NCBI GenBank assembly: GCA_017347465.1
Contig: AP021858.1
Coordinates: 1,754,472 to 1,818,471, forward strand
Length of the DNA: 64,000 bases
Source of the DNA: Candidatus Nitrosymbiomonas proteolyticus
Lineage (GTDB): Bacteria; Armatimonadota; Fimbriimonadia; Fimbriimonadales; Fimbriimonadaceae
Reading direction: 5' to 3'
The position numbers were made by a program, and so were the translations under genes. Of this stretch, positions 33,703 through 42,660 are shown in pieces. Below the pieces are notes generated by a model, which saw only the letters and a list, made by a program, of their open reading frames with translations, searched no databases and had not been told where the DNA came from. Position 1 is the stretch's first letter. Each line of letters begins with the position of its first letter.

Positions 33703-36681
33703 CTACCCATCGGCATCGCCTCCCCTTCCGAAGCCTTGCCCCGGCTCGGGCGCAGCGAGCTTCAAGGTCGTCGTCGATTTGACCCCGGACAACTCAAATT
33801 CCAAGGAGTAACTGCCGATCTTGAGGTACTCCGGCCGGGTCTGCGAAAAGGCGTCGGACAGGGCTTCTTCCAAGGTCTTCGGTTTTCGCTTCCTAGGGTC
33901 CTCGGTGGGGGCGCTCGATGACCTTAGCTTGAGGTCGATTTCGTATTGCTGGAGACCCTTCCGGAGATCGAGCTGTGTTTCGATGACGACCTTCTTATCG
34001 CCATCGACCACTCGTACGGTCGCCTTGCCGGCAGTCTGAGTCCAGACCCACCCGGTCGCCGTGAGTCGAGGGTCCTCGGGCTCGGCATAGGGGGTTCGCC
34101 TGCGCATTTCCAAGTTCGGATCGCGCCGCACGTCCGAGGTCGCGAAGAGGTGCAGGGGCTCCTCGCGCACCTCGTCGGTAAGTTCGTGGAGCGGTTTGAT
34201 CTTGACGACGTACACGCTGCGGCCGTGGGTTCCTGCGACAAGGTCGAGGTCGCGGGGGTGAATGACGATGTCATGCACCGCGCACCGAGGAAGCCCGGTG
34301 AAGAGGGGTTCCCAGTGGTTTCCGCCATCGAAGCTCACGAAGACGCCCATCCCGGTGCCGACGTAGAGTAGTCTCTTATCTACCGGGTCCTCTCGAATGA
34401 CGTTGACGAATTCATCGGGAAGATCGCCTGCGATCGAGGTCCACGTCTTTCCGCGGTCGGTGGATTTCCAAACGTAGGGCCGGTAGTCGTCGTCCCGGTA
34501 TCCGCTCTGCGTGACGTAGACGGTATTGGCGTCCCATTTCGACGCGATCACCCGCGAGACCCACTTTTCGGGCTCTGGGGTGGACACATCGACCCATGTC
34601 TCGCCCATGTCGGGCGTCATCATGACTCTGCCGTCGTCGCAGCCCGCATAGAGAAGTCCGAACTTGAACGGACTCTCGTCGAGGACTTTGAGGGTGGAAA
34701 AAGGTACGTCCCCGTTGGGCTTGTTGCGAGTGATGCCGCCGCTGATGGCGGTCCATTTCTTGCCCATGTCGAGCGAGCGCCACACCCTTTGCGACCCCAC
34801 GTAAACGACGTCGGGATGATGCGGCGAGACGATGAACGGCGAAACCCAGTTGAAGCGGTTGGGGTCCTCCCCGCGAGGGTTCGGCGGCCTCGTCGACCAG
34901 CGCTGGCCCGATGCCTGATCGATGGCGGAATGGGCCCCGAATTGGGAAGCGACGTAGACCACGTCGCCGCCGTTGCGCGGATCGAGGGCGACCCAACTTC
35001 CGTCTCCGCCGCCGATCGCTTGCCACTGGTGGAGGGGGCTTCGCCCTGGGTTGTAGTTGCTCGGCCCCTTCATCGTGCCGTTGTCTTGAAGCCCGCCATA
35101 GATGTTGTAGGGCGTCTTCATGTCGACGGCTATCGTCGTGAATTGCCCCACCGACACGTTATTGAGGTGCCGCCAATGCTCGCCATCGTCGCCCGTCTCA
35201 TAGAGCCCGCCGTCGTTGCCGACCAGTATCCGCTTCGGGTTGCGCGGGTCGTACCACACGTCATGAAAATCGACGTGCGCTTGGGGAGCCTCTCTCGCCC
35301 ACGTTTTTCCGCCGTTTCTCGACCGAAGCAGCGGCACCCCGGTGGTCATTACGTCGTTCGGGTCGTGGGGCGAAACGCGGATTTTGCCCCAGTAGTACCC
35401 TCCGTGATTGCCGAACCGATACTCATGCGAGCGCTTCCAGGTCCTGCCGAAGTCGTCGCTCCGGTAAATCTCGTGCTCCACATATCCAAGGCGAAGGGGG
35501 TTGGGATTGCGCTGAGCGATCTTTTCGTAGAGATCTGCCATTTTGAGGCTGTCCGACTTCACGCCCTCGATCGCGTTGGCGACGGTGAAGTCTTGGGGCA
35601 TGTACTGCCGGAAGAACCGATCCAGCAGATTCGTATCGAGTTTGAGGAACAACTCCTCGTCCAGCTTGAGGAACCTGCGGACCGTCAGCGTGCCCGGTCG
35701 AATGTACTCATCCTCAAACAGCTCGTCCGGGTTGGGATTGAAGTTGTCGACGAAGGCGTAGACGACTCCGCTCTTCGAAGGAGTGGTAGCGAGCCCGATT
35801 CTCCCGAGCGCGCCTTGGGGAAGCCCGTCGGTGACCTTCTGCCACGTCTTTCCTGCGTCGGTGCTTCGGAAGACCCCTGAGCCGCGGCCCATGTCCCGAA
35901 AGTCCCACGCGCGCCGCTCGCGCTCCCATGCCGCCGCATACACGGTGTCGGGCCGGCCGGGGTCGATCTCCACATCGATCGCACCCGTCGTGGGGCCCAA
36001 CTTGAGGATCTGCTGCCACGTCTTTCCGCCGTCCGCGGTCTTGAATATCCCGCGCATGTCGTTATGGGTGTAGAGGTGGCCGATCGCGGCGACATAGGCC
36101 ACGTTTTCGTTTCGGGGGTCGAGTTTGATCCGGCCGATGTGGTTCGTATCGACGAGCCCAACGTTTTGCCAGGTCTTGCCCTCGTCGGCCGACTTGAAAA
36201 CTCCGGTGCCCTGGTAGCTGGTGCGTTGGCTGTTGGCCTCGCCTGACCCGACCCACAGGGTCTTTCCATCGCTCGAAACCGCGACCGCGCCGATTCCAAA
36301 GCTACTTTGGTCTTCAAAGAGCGGGGTCCAACTGATCCCGCGGTCTTCGCTCCGCCAGAGTCCCCCCGTCGCATAGGCAACGTACAGCTTCTCCGGATCG
36401 CGTGCGGGGGCTGTGATCGCCACGACCCGGCCGCCTTGGATTTCGGGTCCTACGCTTCTCCACGCGAGCCCGCCGAGAAAGCCCTCCCGTTCCATTTGCA
36501 GGCGTCGCTCGTATCCGCGAACCCGTTCGGCGGAGTTCATGCCCGTTCGCGGCGCGTGATACTTCGAAATCTCGTCCTCGGGCGAGGACGGCGGTCTTAG
36601 GTAGGAGGGTAAGTCTTGCGCCGGAATTGACGAGGACGATAGCCAAAACGCGACAAGAAAGAGGGGGCAGAATCGGTTCAC
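33703..36681 (-). CDS. Exported sortilin/VPS10-like Asp-box repeat protein
   Basis: 992 residues from GTG 36681; an upstream ATG at 36744 would put 21 charged residues before the signal peptide (FCPLFLVAFWLSSSSIPAQ). From about residue 60 to 850 it is a series of beta-propeller blades with Asp-box motifs of the form S-x-D-x-G-x-T-W (SEDRGISWTPLF, SADEGKTWQNV, TADGGKTWQQI, SNDG-like, STDRGKTWTSIAGDLP). Two ten-bladed propellers are typical of sortilin-like 'glycosyl hydrolase' annotations. No glycosidase residues are evident, and these proteins are more likely binding or scaffolding propellers. The C-terminal about 150 residues are beta-rich and end in a K/R-rich segment and a glycine-rich tail. 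Confidence 0.87.
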   Translation of the reverse strand: MNRFCPLFLVAFWLSSSSIPAQDLPSYLRPPSSPEDEISKYHAPRTGMNSAERVRGYERRLQMEREGFLGGLAWRSVGPEIQGGRVVAITAPARDPEKLYVAYATGGLWRSEDRGISWTPLFEDQSSFGIGAVAVSSDGKTLWVGSGEANSQRTSYQGTGVFKSADEGKTWQNVGLVDTNHIGRIKLDPRNENVAYVAAIGHLYTHNDMRGIFKTADGGKTWQQILKLGPTTGAIDVEIDPGRPDTVYAAAWERERRAWDFRDMGRGSGVFRSTDAGKTWQKVTDGLPQGALGRIGLATTPSKSGVVYAFVDNFNPNPDELFEDEYIRPGTLTVRRFLKLDEELFLKLDTNLLDRFFRQYMPQDFTVANAIEGVKSDSLKMADLYEKIAQRNPNPLRLGYVEHEIYRSDDFGRTWKRSHEYRFGNHGGYYWGKIRVSPHDPNDVMTTGVPLLRSRNGGKTWAREAPQAHVDFHDVWYDPRNPKRILVGNDGGLYETGDDGEHWRHLNNVSVGQFTTIAVDMKTPYNIYGGLQDNGTMKGPSNYNPGRSPLHQWQAIGGGDGSWVALDPRNGGDVVYVASQFGAHSAIDQASGQRWSTRPPNPRGEDPNRFNWVSPFIVSPHHPDVVYVGSQRVWRSLDMGKKWTAISGGITRNKPNGDVPFSTLKVLDESPFKFGLLYAGCDDGRVMMTPDMGETWVDVSTPEPEKWVSRVIASKWDANTVYVTQSGYRDDDYRPYVWKSTDRGKTWTSIAGDLPDEFVNVIREDPVDKRLLYVGTGMGVFVSFDGGNHWEPLFTGLPRCAVHDIVIHPRDLDLVAGTHGRSVYVVKIKPLHELTDEVREEPLHLFATSDVRRDPNLEMRRRTPYAEPEDPRLTATGWVWTQTAGKATVRVVDGDKKVVIETQLDLRKGLQQYEIDLKLRSSSAPTEDPRKRKPKTLEEALSDAFSQTRPEYLKIGSYSLEFELSGVKSTTTLKLAAPEPGQGFGRGGDADG

Positions 36682-36746
36682 GGAAACGGAATTTCGACGA
36701 TAAGTGCCCGGTGTCCTTTCGAATCTCCAGAGGGGACGGCTCACCC

Positions 36747-36778
36747 AAAGAAAAGGGAGCGGGCCTCGGCTCGCTCCC
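36747..36778 (-). terminator. Intrinsic terminator of the small exported-protein gene
   Basis: GGGAGCG (36755-36761) pairs with CGCTCCC (36772-36778). On the minus strand the stem is followed by TTTTCTTT. It lies 24 bases after the stop of the 36803-37507 gene. Confidence 0.8.
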
Positions 36779-36802
36779 TGACAAGCTAACGTTCGAAGGA
36801 GT

Positions 36803-37507
36803 TCAGTCGACCTTTTCGACTTTGATCTTGCCGGTGATGGGTTCAGGCGCTCCAGGCGTAGGGAAGTTCTCCCAAGCGCTCTCCAACTTGATCATGTCAG
36901 ACGCCTTCGTATCCAGCCAGATCAGCCCCTTGGCGGTCGCGGGGATGGAGCCGCCCGTCTCCTTCACGGTGTAGGAGATCTTCGCGGTTTCGTACTTGCC
37001 GACCGTTTCGACGGCCTCAAACTTGTAAGTCGCCGTGAACGGTTTGATTCCAAGCTTGTCATCTCCCTTGCCCTCGAACGTCCAGGAGTCCCCGACGTTG
37101 ATCGCCTTGCTGGGGTAGTAGAACGAGGTCAGCGCCGCGGCGCGATAGCTATCTTCTCCGGAATCGTCGCCGGTGATCGAGATCACCTCGCCGTTCGCCT
37201 TCATTTTGGAACGAGTCGGCGGGGACGGCGGCATCGGCATTTCCTGGCCGCCGAACGTGATGACCATGCTGGACTGCTCTTCCTCGACCGTGTAATCGCC
37301 GTTCGCATCGACCGAGACGATCTTGGACTTCAGCAGCGCCGAGAGTCCGACGGTCATCCCTTGCGCTTCGAATTCGCCGGTCAGTCGGTAGGTGGAAACG
37401 TCGCCAGCCTTTCCGCTGAACTTCAGCGTATGGCCCTGAAACGACGCGGTGGCTAAGATTGCAGAGGTCGCAAGCGACAACAAGAGCGCGGTGCGGATTG
37501 AATTCAT
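36803..37507 (-). CDS. Exported protein of unknown function (DUF6263-like)
   Basis: 234 residues, with a signal peptide (1-21, LLLSLATSAILATASF). The mature part is beta-rich (KFSGKAGDVSTYRLTGEFEAQG, INVGDSWTFEGKGDD, TATYKFEAVETVGKYETAKISYTV), a pattern seen in DUF6263-type periplasmic proteins; the assignment is tentative. A P/M-rich linker (GGQEMPMPPSPPTRSKM) lies near residue 90. There is no lipobox. The Shine-Dalgarno AGGGAGATG is well placed. A TAAAAT (-10) lies at 37567-37572 on the minus strand, and the leader carries a GTCCCG...CGGGAC hairpin. It is a monocistronic unit with its own terminator. Confidence 0.75.
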   Translation of the reverse strand: MNSIRTALLLSLATSAILATASFQGHTLKFSGKAGDVSTYRLTGEFEAQGMTVGLSALLKSKIVSVDANGDYTVEEEQSSMVITFGGQEMPMPPSPPTRSKMKANGEVISITGDDSGEDSYRAAALTSFYYPSKAINVGDSWTFEGKGDDKLGIKPFTATYKFEAVETVGKYETAKISYTVKETGGSIPATAKGLIWLDTKASDMIKLESAWENFPTPGAPEPITGKIKVEKVD

Positions 37508-37566
37508 GTGCGGTTCATCTCCCTTTGAGGCGTCCCGTGCTGTCGGGACGGTTTGGTCTCCCCGCC

Positions 37567-37572
37567 ATTTTA
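37567..37572 (-). promoter_or_regulatory. -10 box of the DUF6263-like gene
   Basis: TAAAAT on the minus strand, about 60 bases before the ATG. It overlaps the region just after glnA and is followed in the leader by the GTCCCG-ACAGCA-CGGGAC hairpin. Confidence 0.4.
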
Positions 37573-37580
37573 ACGCCTGG

Positions 37581-37607
37581 GGGCCCGCATCGAGAGAAAA
37601 CGGGCCC
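37581..37607 (-). terminator. Hairpin after glnA
   Basis: GGGCCCG and CGGGCCC form a perfect 7-bp stem with a 13-base loop, 16 bases after the glnA stop. There is no T-tract after it, so it would be factor-dependent or only RNA-stabilising. Confidence 0.4.
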
Positions 37608-37622
37608 GATGGTCCCTATCGG

Positions 37623-39032
37623 CTACGCGTCGGCGTACAAGAAGAACTCGTACGGGTGCGGCCGAATCGCGATCTGGTCGCATTCGTGCTTGAGCTTATG
37701 GCTGACGTACGTCTCGATGAGGTCGCTCGTGAAGACGTCGCCCTTGAGCAGGAACTCGTGATCGTTCACGAGCGCTTCCAACGTCGCCCGAAGCGATCCC
37801 GGCGTTTGCGCGATCTGGGCCTTTTCCTCCGGAGGGAGTTCGTAGAGGTCCTTGTCCATCGGTTCCGGCGGCTCGATGCGGTTCTGGATGCCGTCGATCC
37901 CCGCCATCAGGCAAGCGGAAAACGCGAGGTACGGGTTGGCGGTGGGGTCCGGCGCGCGAAACTCGACGCGCTTGGCTTTCGGCGAGAGGCTATACATCGG
38001 AATCCGGACGCAGGCGGACCGGTTTCGCTGGGAGTACATGAGGTTGATCGGCGCCTCGTAGCCGGGCACCAAGCGGCGGTAACTGTTGGTCGTCGGGGCA
38101 CAGAAAGCAAGCAAGGCCGGGGCATGTCGCAACAGACCTCCTACAAAGAAGCGAGCCGACTCGGACAGCCCTGCATATCCGGTTTCGTCGTACATTTGAG
38201 TCTCGCCGTTCTTCCAGATCGACATGTGGATGTGCATCCCGCTGCCGTTGTCGCCAAGGAGGGGTTTGGGCATAAAACAAGCGATGAGCCCGTGCTCATA
38301 CGCCGTTTGCCGAACGACGTACTTGTACTTCATCATGTTGTCGGCGGTCTTGATGAGCGGGGCGAAACGGACGTCTATTTCGCACTGGCCCGCGGACGCG
38401 ACCTCGTGATGGTGGACCTCGACGTCGATCCCCACTTCCATGAGCTTCATCACGATCTCCGATCGCACGTCTTGGAGCTTGTCGACCGGCGGGCAAGGAA
38501 AGTAGCCGCCCTTGGGTCGAATCGTCCAGCCCGGGTTGCCCTCTTTGCCGCTGTTCCAGTGCGCTTCGACGCTGTCGATCTCGTAGTACGACCTCCGCGG
38601 GTCGTTGTCATAGGCAAGAGAATCGAACAAGAAGAACTCGGCCTCGGGGCCGAAATACGCAGTGTCGCCGATCCCGCTCGCCTTCAGATAGGCCTCGCAC
38701 TTCTCGGCGACGTATCTCGGATCGCGCGAGTAGGGCTGCCGAGTGATGGGATCTTCGATCTTGCAGATGATCGCCGCCGTCGGGTGGGCATAGAACGGGT
38801 CCATGAAGACCGTGCCCGGATCAGGGACGAGCAGCATGTCGGACTCATTGATGGCTTGGAATCCGCGAATGCTCGAGCCGTCGAATCCAATTCCGGCCTC
38901 GAAAAGTTCTTCTGAAAAGTCCTCCGCGGACATGGAGAAGTGTTGCCACATCCCAAACAGGTCGGTGAAGCGAATGTCGACAAACTTCGCTTCGTTCGCA
39001 TGAACAAGTGAGACGGCGTCTTTCGGTGTCAT
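37623..39032 (-). CDS. glnA: Glutamine synthetase, type I
   Basis: 469 residues, the GSI-beta length. ATP-dependent glutamate + ammonia to glutamine. Motifs: GFDGSSIRGF and DMLLVPDPGT (N-terminal beta-grasp), PEAEFFLFD (metal ligands), the ATP-binding block KPLLGDNGSGMHIHMS, NRSACVRIP and VEFRAPDPTANPYLAFSA. The adenylylation tyrosine is present in KDLYELPPEE, so control by GlnE is likely; the enzyme would be a dodecamer. ATG 39032 has GGGAGG, 13 bases before. The 207-base upstream region holds several inverted repeats. Confidence 0.97.
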   Translation of the reverse strand: MTPKDAVSLVHANEAKFVDIRFTDLFGMWQHFSMSAEDFSEELFEAGIGFDGSSIRGFQAINESDMLLVPDPGTVFMDPFYAHPTAAIICKIEDPITRQPYSRDPRYVAEKCEAYLKASGIGDTAYFGPEAEFFLFDSLAYDNDPRRSYYEIDSVEAHWNSGKEGNPGWTIRPKGGYFPCPPVDKLQDVRSEIVMKLMEVGIDVEVHHHEVASAGQCEIDVRFAPLIKTADNMMKYKYVVRQTAYEHGLIACFMPKPLLGDNGSGMHIHMSIWKNGETQMYDETGYAGLSESARFFVGGLLRHAPALLAFCAPTTNSYRRLVPGYEAPINLMYSQRNRSACVRIPMYSLSPKAKRVEFRAPDPTANPYLAFSACLMAGIDGIQNRIEPPEPMDKDLYELPPEEKAQIAQTPGSLRATLEALVNDHEFLLKGDVFTSDLIETYVSHKLKHECDQIAIRPHPYEFFLYADA

Positions 39033-39239
39033 AGAGTCGTTCGATCCTCCCAGGGTAGGTGCAAAAGGCCTGGCCTTCGAGCACGGCCGAACCCAACTTC
39101 GAGGTTCGCTAGCGACCCCTCAGGGGCGACTTCGGGAAGTTCAGACTTCGGGCTGCCCACAGGCCCAAACTTGGCAACGGCGCCAAATCAACGGACGGAT
39201 TCGCCCCTCCAAACGTCGCAAGCAATCTTTGCGCCCGCG
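39033..39239 (-). promoter_or_regulatory. glnA upstream region with inverted repeats
   Basis: No gene is visible in these 207 bases. On the minus strand TACCCT (39054-39059) could be a -10. Just upstream is a perfect AAGGCC-T-GGCCTT (39065-39077), and further on CGAACC...GGTTCG (about 39089-39111) and a CCCC-TCA-GGGG hairpin. One of these may be a nitrogen or stress operator, but no known consensus is matched. Confidence 0.35.
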
Positions 39240-40826
39240 TCATGGAACGGCGGAGAGAAGGGTACCCCGTTCGAGGGCGGCTTGGGCGATCTCGTCGTGT
39301 TGCGGGAGATCGACCTTCGGGCACTCTAACGAGTCCGGACGGGCACAGCGAAAAGCTTCGACTGCCTTCGCCTGCAGCCATCCCAGCGAACTTGTGTACA
39401 GCATTTGGGCGCAGCCGCCCACTCGGTGCGCCCTGAGCCGGGCCGACTGCTCGGCGAAATGGAGGATGGCCAGGTCCGCCAGGGCGCCCAAGTAGATTTG
39501 GTCCTCTTGGGGGCTCGCCAGCAGCTTCAGAGCGAGATCGTGCGCGAAGCTCTGGGGGGAGCGGCCCTTACAACTCGACGCCGACTTCAGCAGCCTGGAC
39601 GCGATGCTCACTCGGTTGATTTCGTTCGTTCCTTCGTAAATCCGGCTGATCCTGGCGTCGCGGTAATGCCGGGCCACGGGGAACTCCTCGGTGAAGCCGT
39701 ACCCGCCGAACACCTGCAGCGCTTCGTCGACGATGAAGCCCTGAGCCTCAGAGGCGAACACCTTGCACGAGCTGCATTCCAACGCGAACTCCGCGGCCGC
39801 CCGCTGGTTTCCCTCGACCGTTCCGCCCCACTTCTCAAACGCGAGGTCGATCAAGTGGCCCGTCCGGTAGATCATCGACTCCGCCAAGAAGTACCGGATC
39901 GCAGACTCGGCGATCTTCTTGCGGATCAGCCCGAAGTTGCAGATGGGCTGTCCGAACTGCCTTCGCTCTTGGGAATACCGCAACGAGTTCTCGAAGGCAT
40001 CCCGCGCGGGACCCAACGACATCGAAGACAGCTTGAACCGGCCAAGGTTGAGCGCATTGAGGGCTACGTAGTGACCCTTTCCGGGTTCATGGAGCAGGTT
40101 GCTGAGGGGTACTTCGACGTTTTCGAGGGTCACTCGCGCCGTCGAGGAACCCTTCAGCCCCATTTTGTGCTCTTCGCGTTCGATGCGCACGCCGGCGTAG
40201 TCTCGCTCGACCAAGAATGCGGCGAGCCCTTCGCCCTCGATCCGCGCGACAACGAGGAAGAGGTTGGCCCATTTCGCGTTCGAAACCCACATCTTCGACC
40301 CATTGAGGAGCCAATGGCCACCCTGCCGTTTGGCTTGCGAACTGGCCGCGAGCGCGTCCGTGCCGCTGTTGGGCTCGCTGAGGCAGTACGCGGCCACCCA
40401 CTCGCCAGATAGGACCTTCGGGAGGTACTTGTGTTTTTGCGGCTCCGTTCCATAAAGCGAAAGGCCGAGTTGACCGATTCCGCTGGTCACCCCCGCAGTA
40501 ACGCTGAAGGAGGCGTTCAGACTGAGCATCTCGATGATCCGAGCTGCGAGGTTCTTGCCCAGACCCAACCCTCCATATTCTTCGGCGGCGTCGATGCCCA
40601 AGAGCCCGAGTTGGCCCGCCTTTCGAATGAGGTCCGGCATCAAACCGTCTTCCTGCTTTTCGATCCTTTCGACCAGCGGGAGAACCTCTTTGCGGGAGAA
40701 TTGCTCGGCCGTCGCGACCATCATCGATTCATCGGAACTGAAGTCCTCGACAGAAAAGACCTGACTCGGCTCCTCATAAAAAAAGGACCCTCCCGACTCC
40801 AATTGTTGAGATCGCTCTCCCAGCAT
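39240..40826 (-). CDS. Acyl-CoA dehydrogenase, VLCAD/ACAD9-like
   Basis: 528 residues from ATG 40826 (GGAG at about 12 bases); a start at 40859 would add 11 residues. FAD-dependent first step of fatty-acid beta-oxidation. N-terminal helical domain, then AYCLSEPNSGTDALA (FAD-binding signature 1), SMSLGPARDAFENSLRYSQERRQFGQPICNF, the FGGYGFTEEFPVARHYRDARISRIYEGTNEI signature with the catalytic Glu (YEGTNE), and a C-terminal extension of about 120 residues as in VLCAD/ACAD9 (usual short-chain enzymes are about 380). The extension suggests long-chain substrates and membrane association. Minus-strand TACAAT (40880-40885) is a likely -10. No electron-transfer flavoprotein gene is nearby. Confidence 0.92.
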   Translation of the reverse strand: MLGERSQQLESGGSFFYEEPSQVFSVEDFSSDESMMVATAEQFSRKEVLPLVERIEKQEDGLMPDLIRKAGQLGLLGIDAAEEYGGLGLGKNLAARIIEMLSLNASFSVTAGVTSGIGQLGLSLYGTEPQKHKYLPKVLSGEWVAAYCLSEPNSGTDALAASSQAKRQGGHWLLNGSKMWVSNAKWANLFLVVARIEGEGLAAFLVERDYAGVRIEREEHKMGLKGSSTARVTLENVEVPLSNLLHEPGKGHYVALNALNLGRFKLSSMSLGPARDAFENSLRYSQERRQFGQPICNFGLIRKKIAESAIRYFLAESMIYRTGHLIDLAFEKWGGTVEGNQRAAAEFALECSSCKVFASEAQGFIVDEALQVFGGYGFTEEFPVARHYRDARISRIYEGTNEINRVSIASRLLKSASSCKGRSPQSFAHDLALKLLASPQEDQIYLGALADLAILHFAEQSARLRAHRVGGCAQMLYTSSLGWLQAKAVEAFRCARPDSLECPKVDLPQHDEIAQAALERGTLLSAVP

Positions 40827-40879
40827 GATTTCGAATACTCCGTAGAGGAAGACAGGCACGGACGGCTTCCGTCTCGCCG

Positions 40880-40885
40880 ATTGTA
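40880..40885 (-). promoter_or_regulatory. -10 box of the acyl-CoA dehydrogenase gene
   Basis: GGCTACAATC on the minus strand gives TACAAT. The leader of about 45 bases begins with a GACGG-AAG-CCGTC hairpin. Confidence 0.4.
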
Positions 40886-40919
40886 GCCTACCGGAGCCGG
40901 AACGGAGAAGTCCGGAAGG

Positions 40920-40925
40920 TATTAT
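40920..40925 (+). promoter_or_regulatory. -10 box of the CAU tRNA gene
   Basis: TATTAT lies nine bases before the first base of the mature tRNA, so the precursor would carry only a few extra 5' bases. The -35 is not recognisable. Confidence 0.45.
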
Positions 40926-40934
40926 CCGCCGCAG

Positions 40935-41010
40935 GGGCCTGTAGCTCAGAGGTTAGAGCGTGCGGCTCATAACCGCTTGGTCTCGGGTTCGAATCCCGAC
41001 GGGCCCACCA
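40935..41010 (+). tRNA. tRNA with CAU anticodon, probably tRNA-Ile2
   Basis: 76 bases including an encoded CCA. Acceptor GGGCCTG pairs with CGGGCCC (one U-G), D-arm GCTC...GAGC, anticodon loop CTCATAA, T-arm TCGGG-TTCGAAT-CCCGA. G1-C72 excludes the initiator tRNA. The short D-loop (AGAGGTTA) and the CCGCTTGGTC region match E. coli tRNA-Ile2 (lysidine-modified CAU, reads AUA) better than elongator tRNA-Met, whose D-loop is one base longer. Position 27-43 is a U-U mismatch. Generic software would call it Met(CAT). Confidence 0.93.
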
Positions 41011-41080
41011 CCCCGCCCCGATGTCTTAACGGTCTCTTCGCCTAGCGAAGCGTTGCCACTTAGGTATACAGTTCCCTTTA

Positions 41081-42655
41081 ATGAAGGGTCTTCGCCTGAT
41101 TGGGGTTTTCGTTTGCTTCGTCCTTGGACTCGCGCTTGGGTTCGCTCAGGAGTTCACCCTGACCGTGCTGCACACGAACGACATGCATGCTCGATTCGAG
41201 CCGTCGAAGGTGGGCAGCCAGATGCTGGGTGGCTATTCGAGGCTGGCCACGCTGATCGATCGGCATCGAAAGTCCGACCCCAATGCCATCGTGCTGAACG
41301 CAGGGGACACGTTTCAAGGGACGCTGTACTTCAACGTTTACGAAGGGCTCGCCGACGCCGCGTTCATGAATTACGTTCGTTTCGACGCGATGGCGGCGGG
41401 CAACCATGAGTTCGACCGCGGCCCCGAGGTCTTTGCTCGATTTCTCGACCGCGTGTCGTTTCCGGTTCTTGCTGCGAACTTGGACGTATCGAACGAGCCG
41501 GCCCTTTTGGGGAAACTGATGCCGAGCACGATTCTCGAAGTGGGAGGCGAGAAGGTCGGCGTCGTGGGGGCTGTCACTCCCGATTTGCCTTCGATTAGTT
41601 CGCCCGGCCCCAACGTGAAGCTCAAACCACTCGTGGCCTGCGTCCAGGCGGAAATCGACCAGCTCGCCGCCAAAGGCATCGACAAGGTGATCGTGCTGTC
41701 CCACGTTGGGTATTCGGACGAGCAGCAACTCGCGCGCGATCTGCGGGGCGCGGACATGATCGTGGGCGGGCACAGCCACTCCTTATTGGGTTCGTTCGAA
41801 GGGTTCGATCTGCCTAAGCCTTTGGGGCCTTATCCGACCGTCGTCACCCACTCGAACGGCGAGCGCGTTCTGGTCGTTCAGGCTTGGGAATGGGGCAAGG
41901 TATTGGGGCGGATTCAAGTGGTTTTCGACGCTTCCGGAAAAGTGGCTCGGTGGAGCGGCGGCGATCCGATCCCGGTCGTGGAGTCGGTTGCGGAGGACCC
42001 CTTCATCGCGAGCTTTATCGCCGCCCTGAAGAAGCCGATCGAGGCGATGCAATCGGAGGTCGTCGGCGAGCTTTCTTCTGACGCGGGCTTCCCCCAAGGC
42101 ACCGCCCGGACCGGCGAAAACAGCATGGGCAACCTCATCGCTGACGCTTATCTGAGGGCAGTGAAGAACTCCGGCGCAAAGGCTGGATTTGCCAACGGAG
42201 GTGGGGTGAGAGCGCCGCTTGAGAAGGGGCCAGTGACCTATGGCCAGGCGATCACCGTCGTGCCGTTCAACAACACGCTCGTCCTCTTGGACCTTACGGG
42301 AGCGGAGATCCGAGCGATGCTGGAACACGGCGTGTCGAAGCACCCCGAAGGATCGGGAGCCTTGATTCACCCTTCGTCGGGAACGCGGTATGCCGCCGAT
42401 GTTCGCAAACCTGCGGGCCAAAGGGTTACCGAAGTCTGGATCGACGGCGAGCGGCTCGAGCTCCAAGCGACGTACCGGGTTGTGGTCAACAGCTTCATGG
42501 CCTCAGGCGGGGATGCCCATGAGGTCCTGAAACTCGCTCAAGGTCGCCGACTGGATACTGGGATCGTCGATATCGACGCGCTCGTCGAGTACCTGAAAGC
42601 CCACCGTCCGCTGGAAGCGAAGCTGGAGGGGCGAATCCGGGTCCTGGGTTTGTAG
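41081..42655 (+). CDS. Exported 5'-nucleotidase/metallophosphoesterase (UshA family)
   Basis: 524 residues, with a signal peptide (LRLIGVFVCFVLGLALGFAQ). The N-terminal calcineurin-like domain has the dinuclear metal ligands: LHTNDMHAR, LNAGDTFQGT, AAGNHEFDRG, LSHVGYSDE and VGGHSHSLL. The C-terminal 5'-nucleotidase domain (about 315-520) has GNLIADAYLRA, FANGGGVRAPLEKGPVTYGQ and the SFMASGGDAHEVL substrate-stacking segment. It probably releases nucleosides and phosphate from nucleotides in the periplasm; UDP-sugar hydrolase or cyclic-nucleotide activity is also possible. TATACA ten bases before the ATG is a likely -10. Follows the tRNA by 70 bases containing a CTTCGC-CTA-GCGAAG hairpin. Confidence 0.92.
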   Translation: MKGLRLIGVFVCFVLGLALGFAQEFTLTVLHTNDMHARFEPSKVGSQMLGGYSRLATLIDRHRKSDPNAIVLNAGDTFQGTLYFNVYEGLADAAFMNYVRFDAMAAGNHEFDRGPEVFARFLDRVSFPVLAANLDVSNEPALLGKLMPSTILEVGGEKVGVVGAVTPDLPSISSPGPNVKLKPLVACVQAEIDQLAAKGIDKVIVLSHVGYSDEQQLARDLRGADMIVGGHSHSLLGSFEGFDLPKPLGPYPTVVTHSNGERVLVVQAWEWGKVLGRIQVVFDASGKVARWSGGDPIPVVESVAEDPFIASFIAALKKPIEAMQSEVVGELSSDAGFPQGTARTGENSMGNLIADAYLRAVKNSGAKAGFANGGGVRAPLEKGPVTYGQAITVVPFNNTLVLLDLTGAEIRAMLEHGVSKHPEGSGALIHPSSGTRYAADVRKPAGQRVTEVWIDGERLELQATYRVVVNSFMASGGDAHEVLKLAQGRRLDTGIVDIDALVEYLKAHRPLEAKLEGRIRVLGL

Positions 42656-42660
42656 CTCGC

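Noticed and set aside
40935-41010. Initiator tRNA-fMet
   Set aside because: The first acceptor pair is G-C and not the C-A mismatch of initiators, and the anticodon stem lacks three consecutive G-C pairs.
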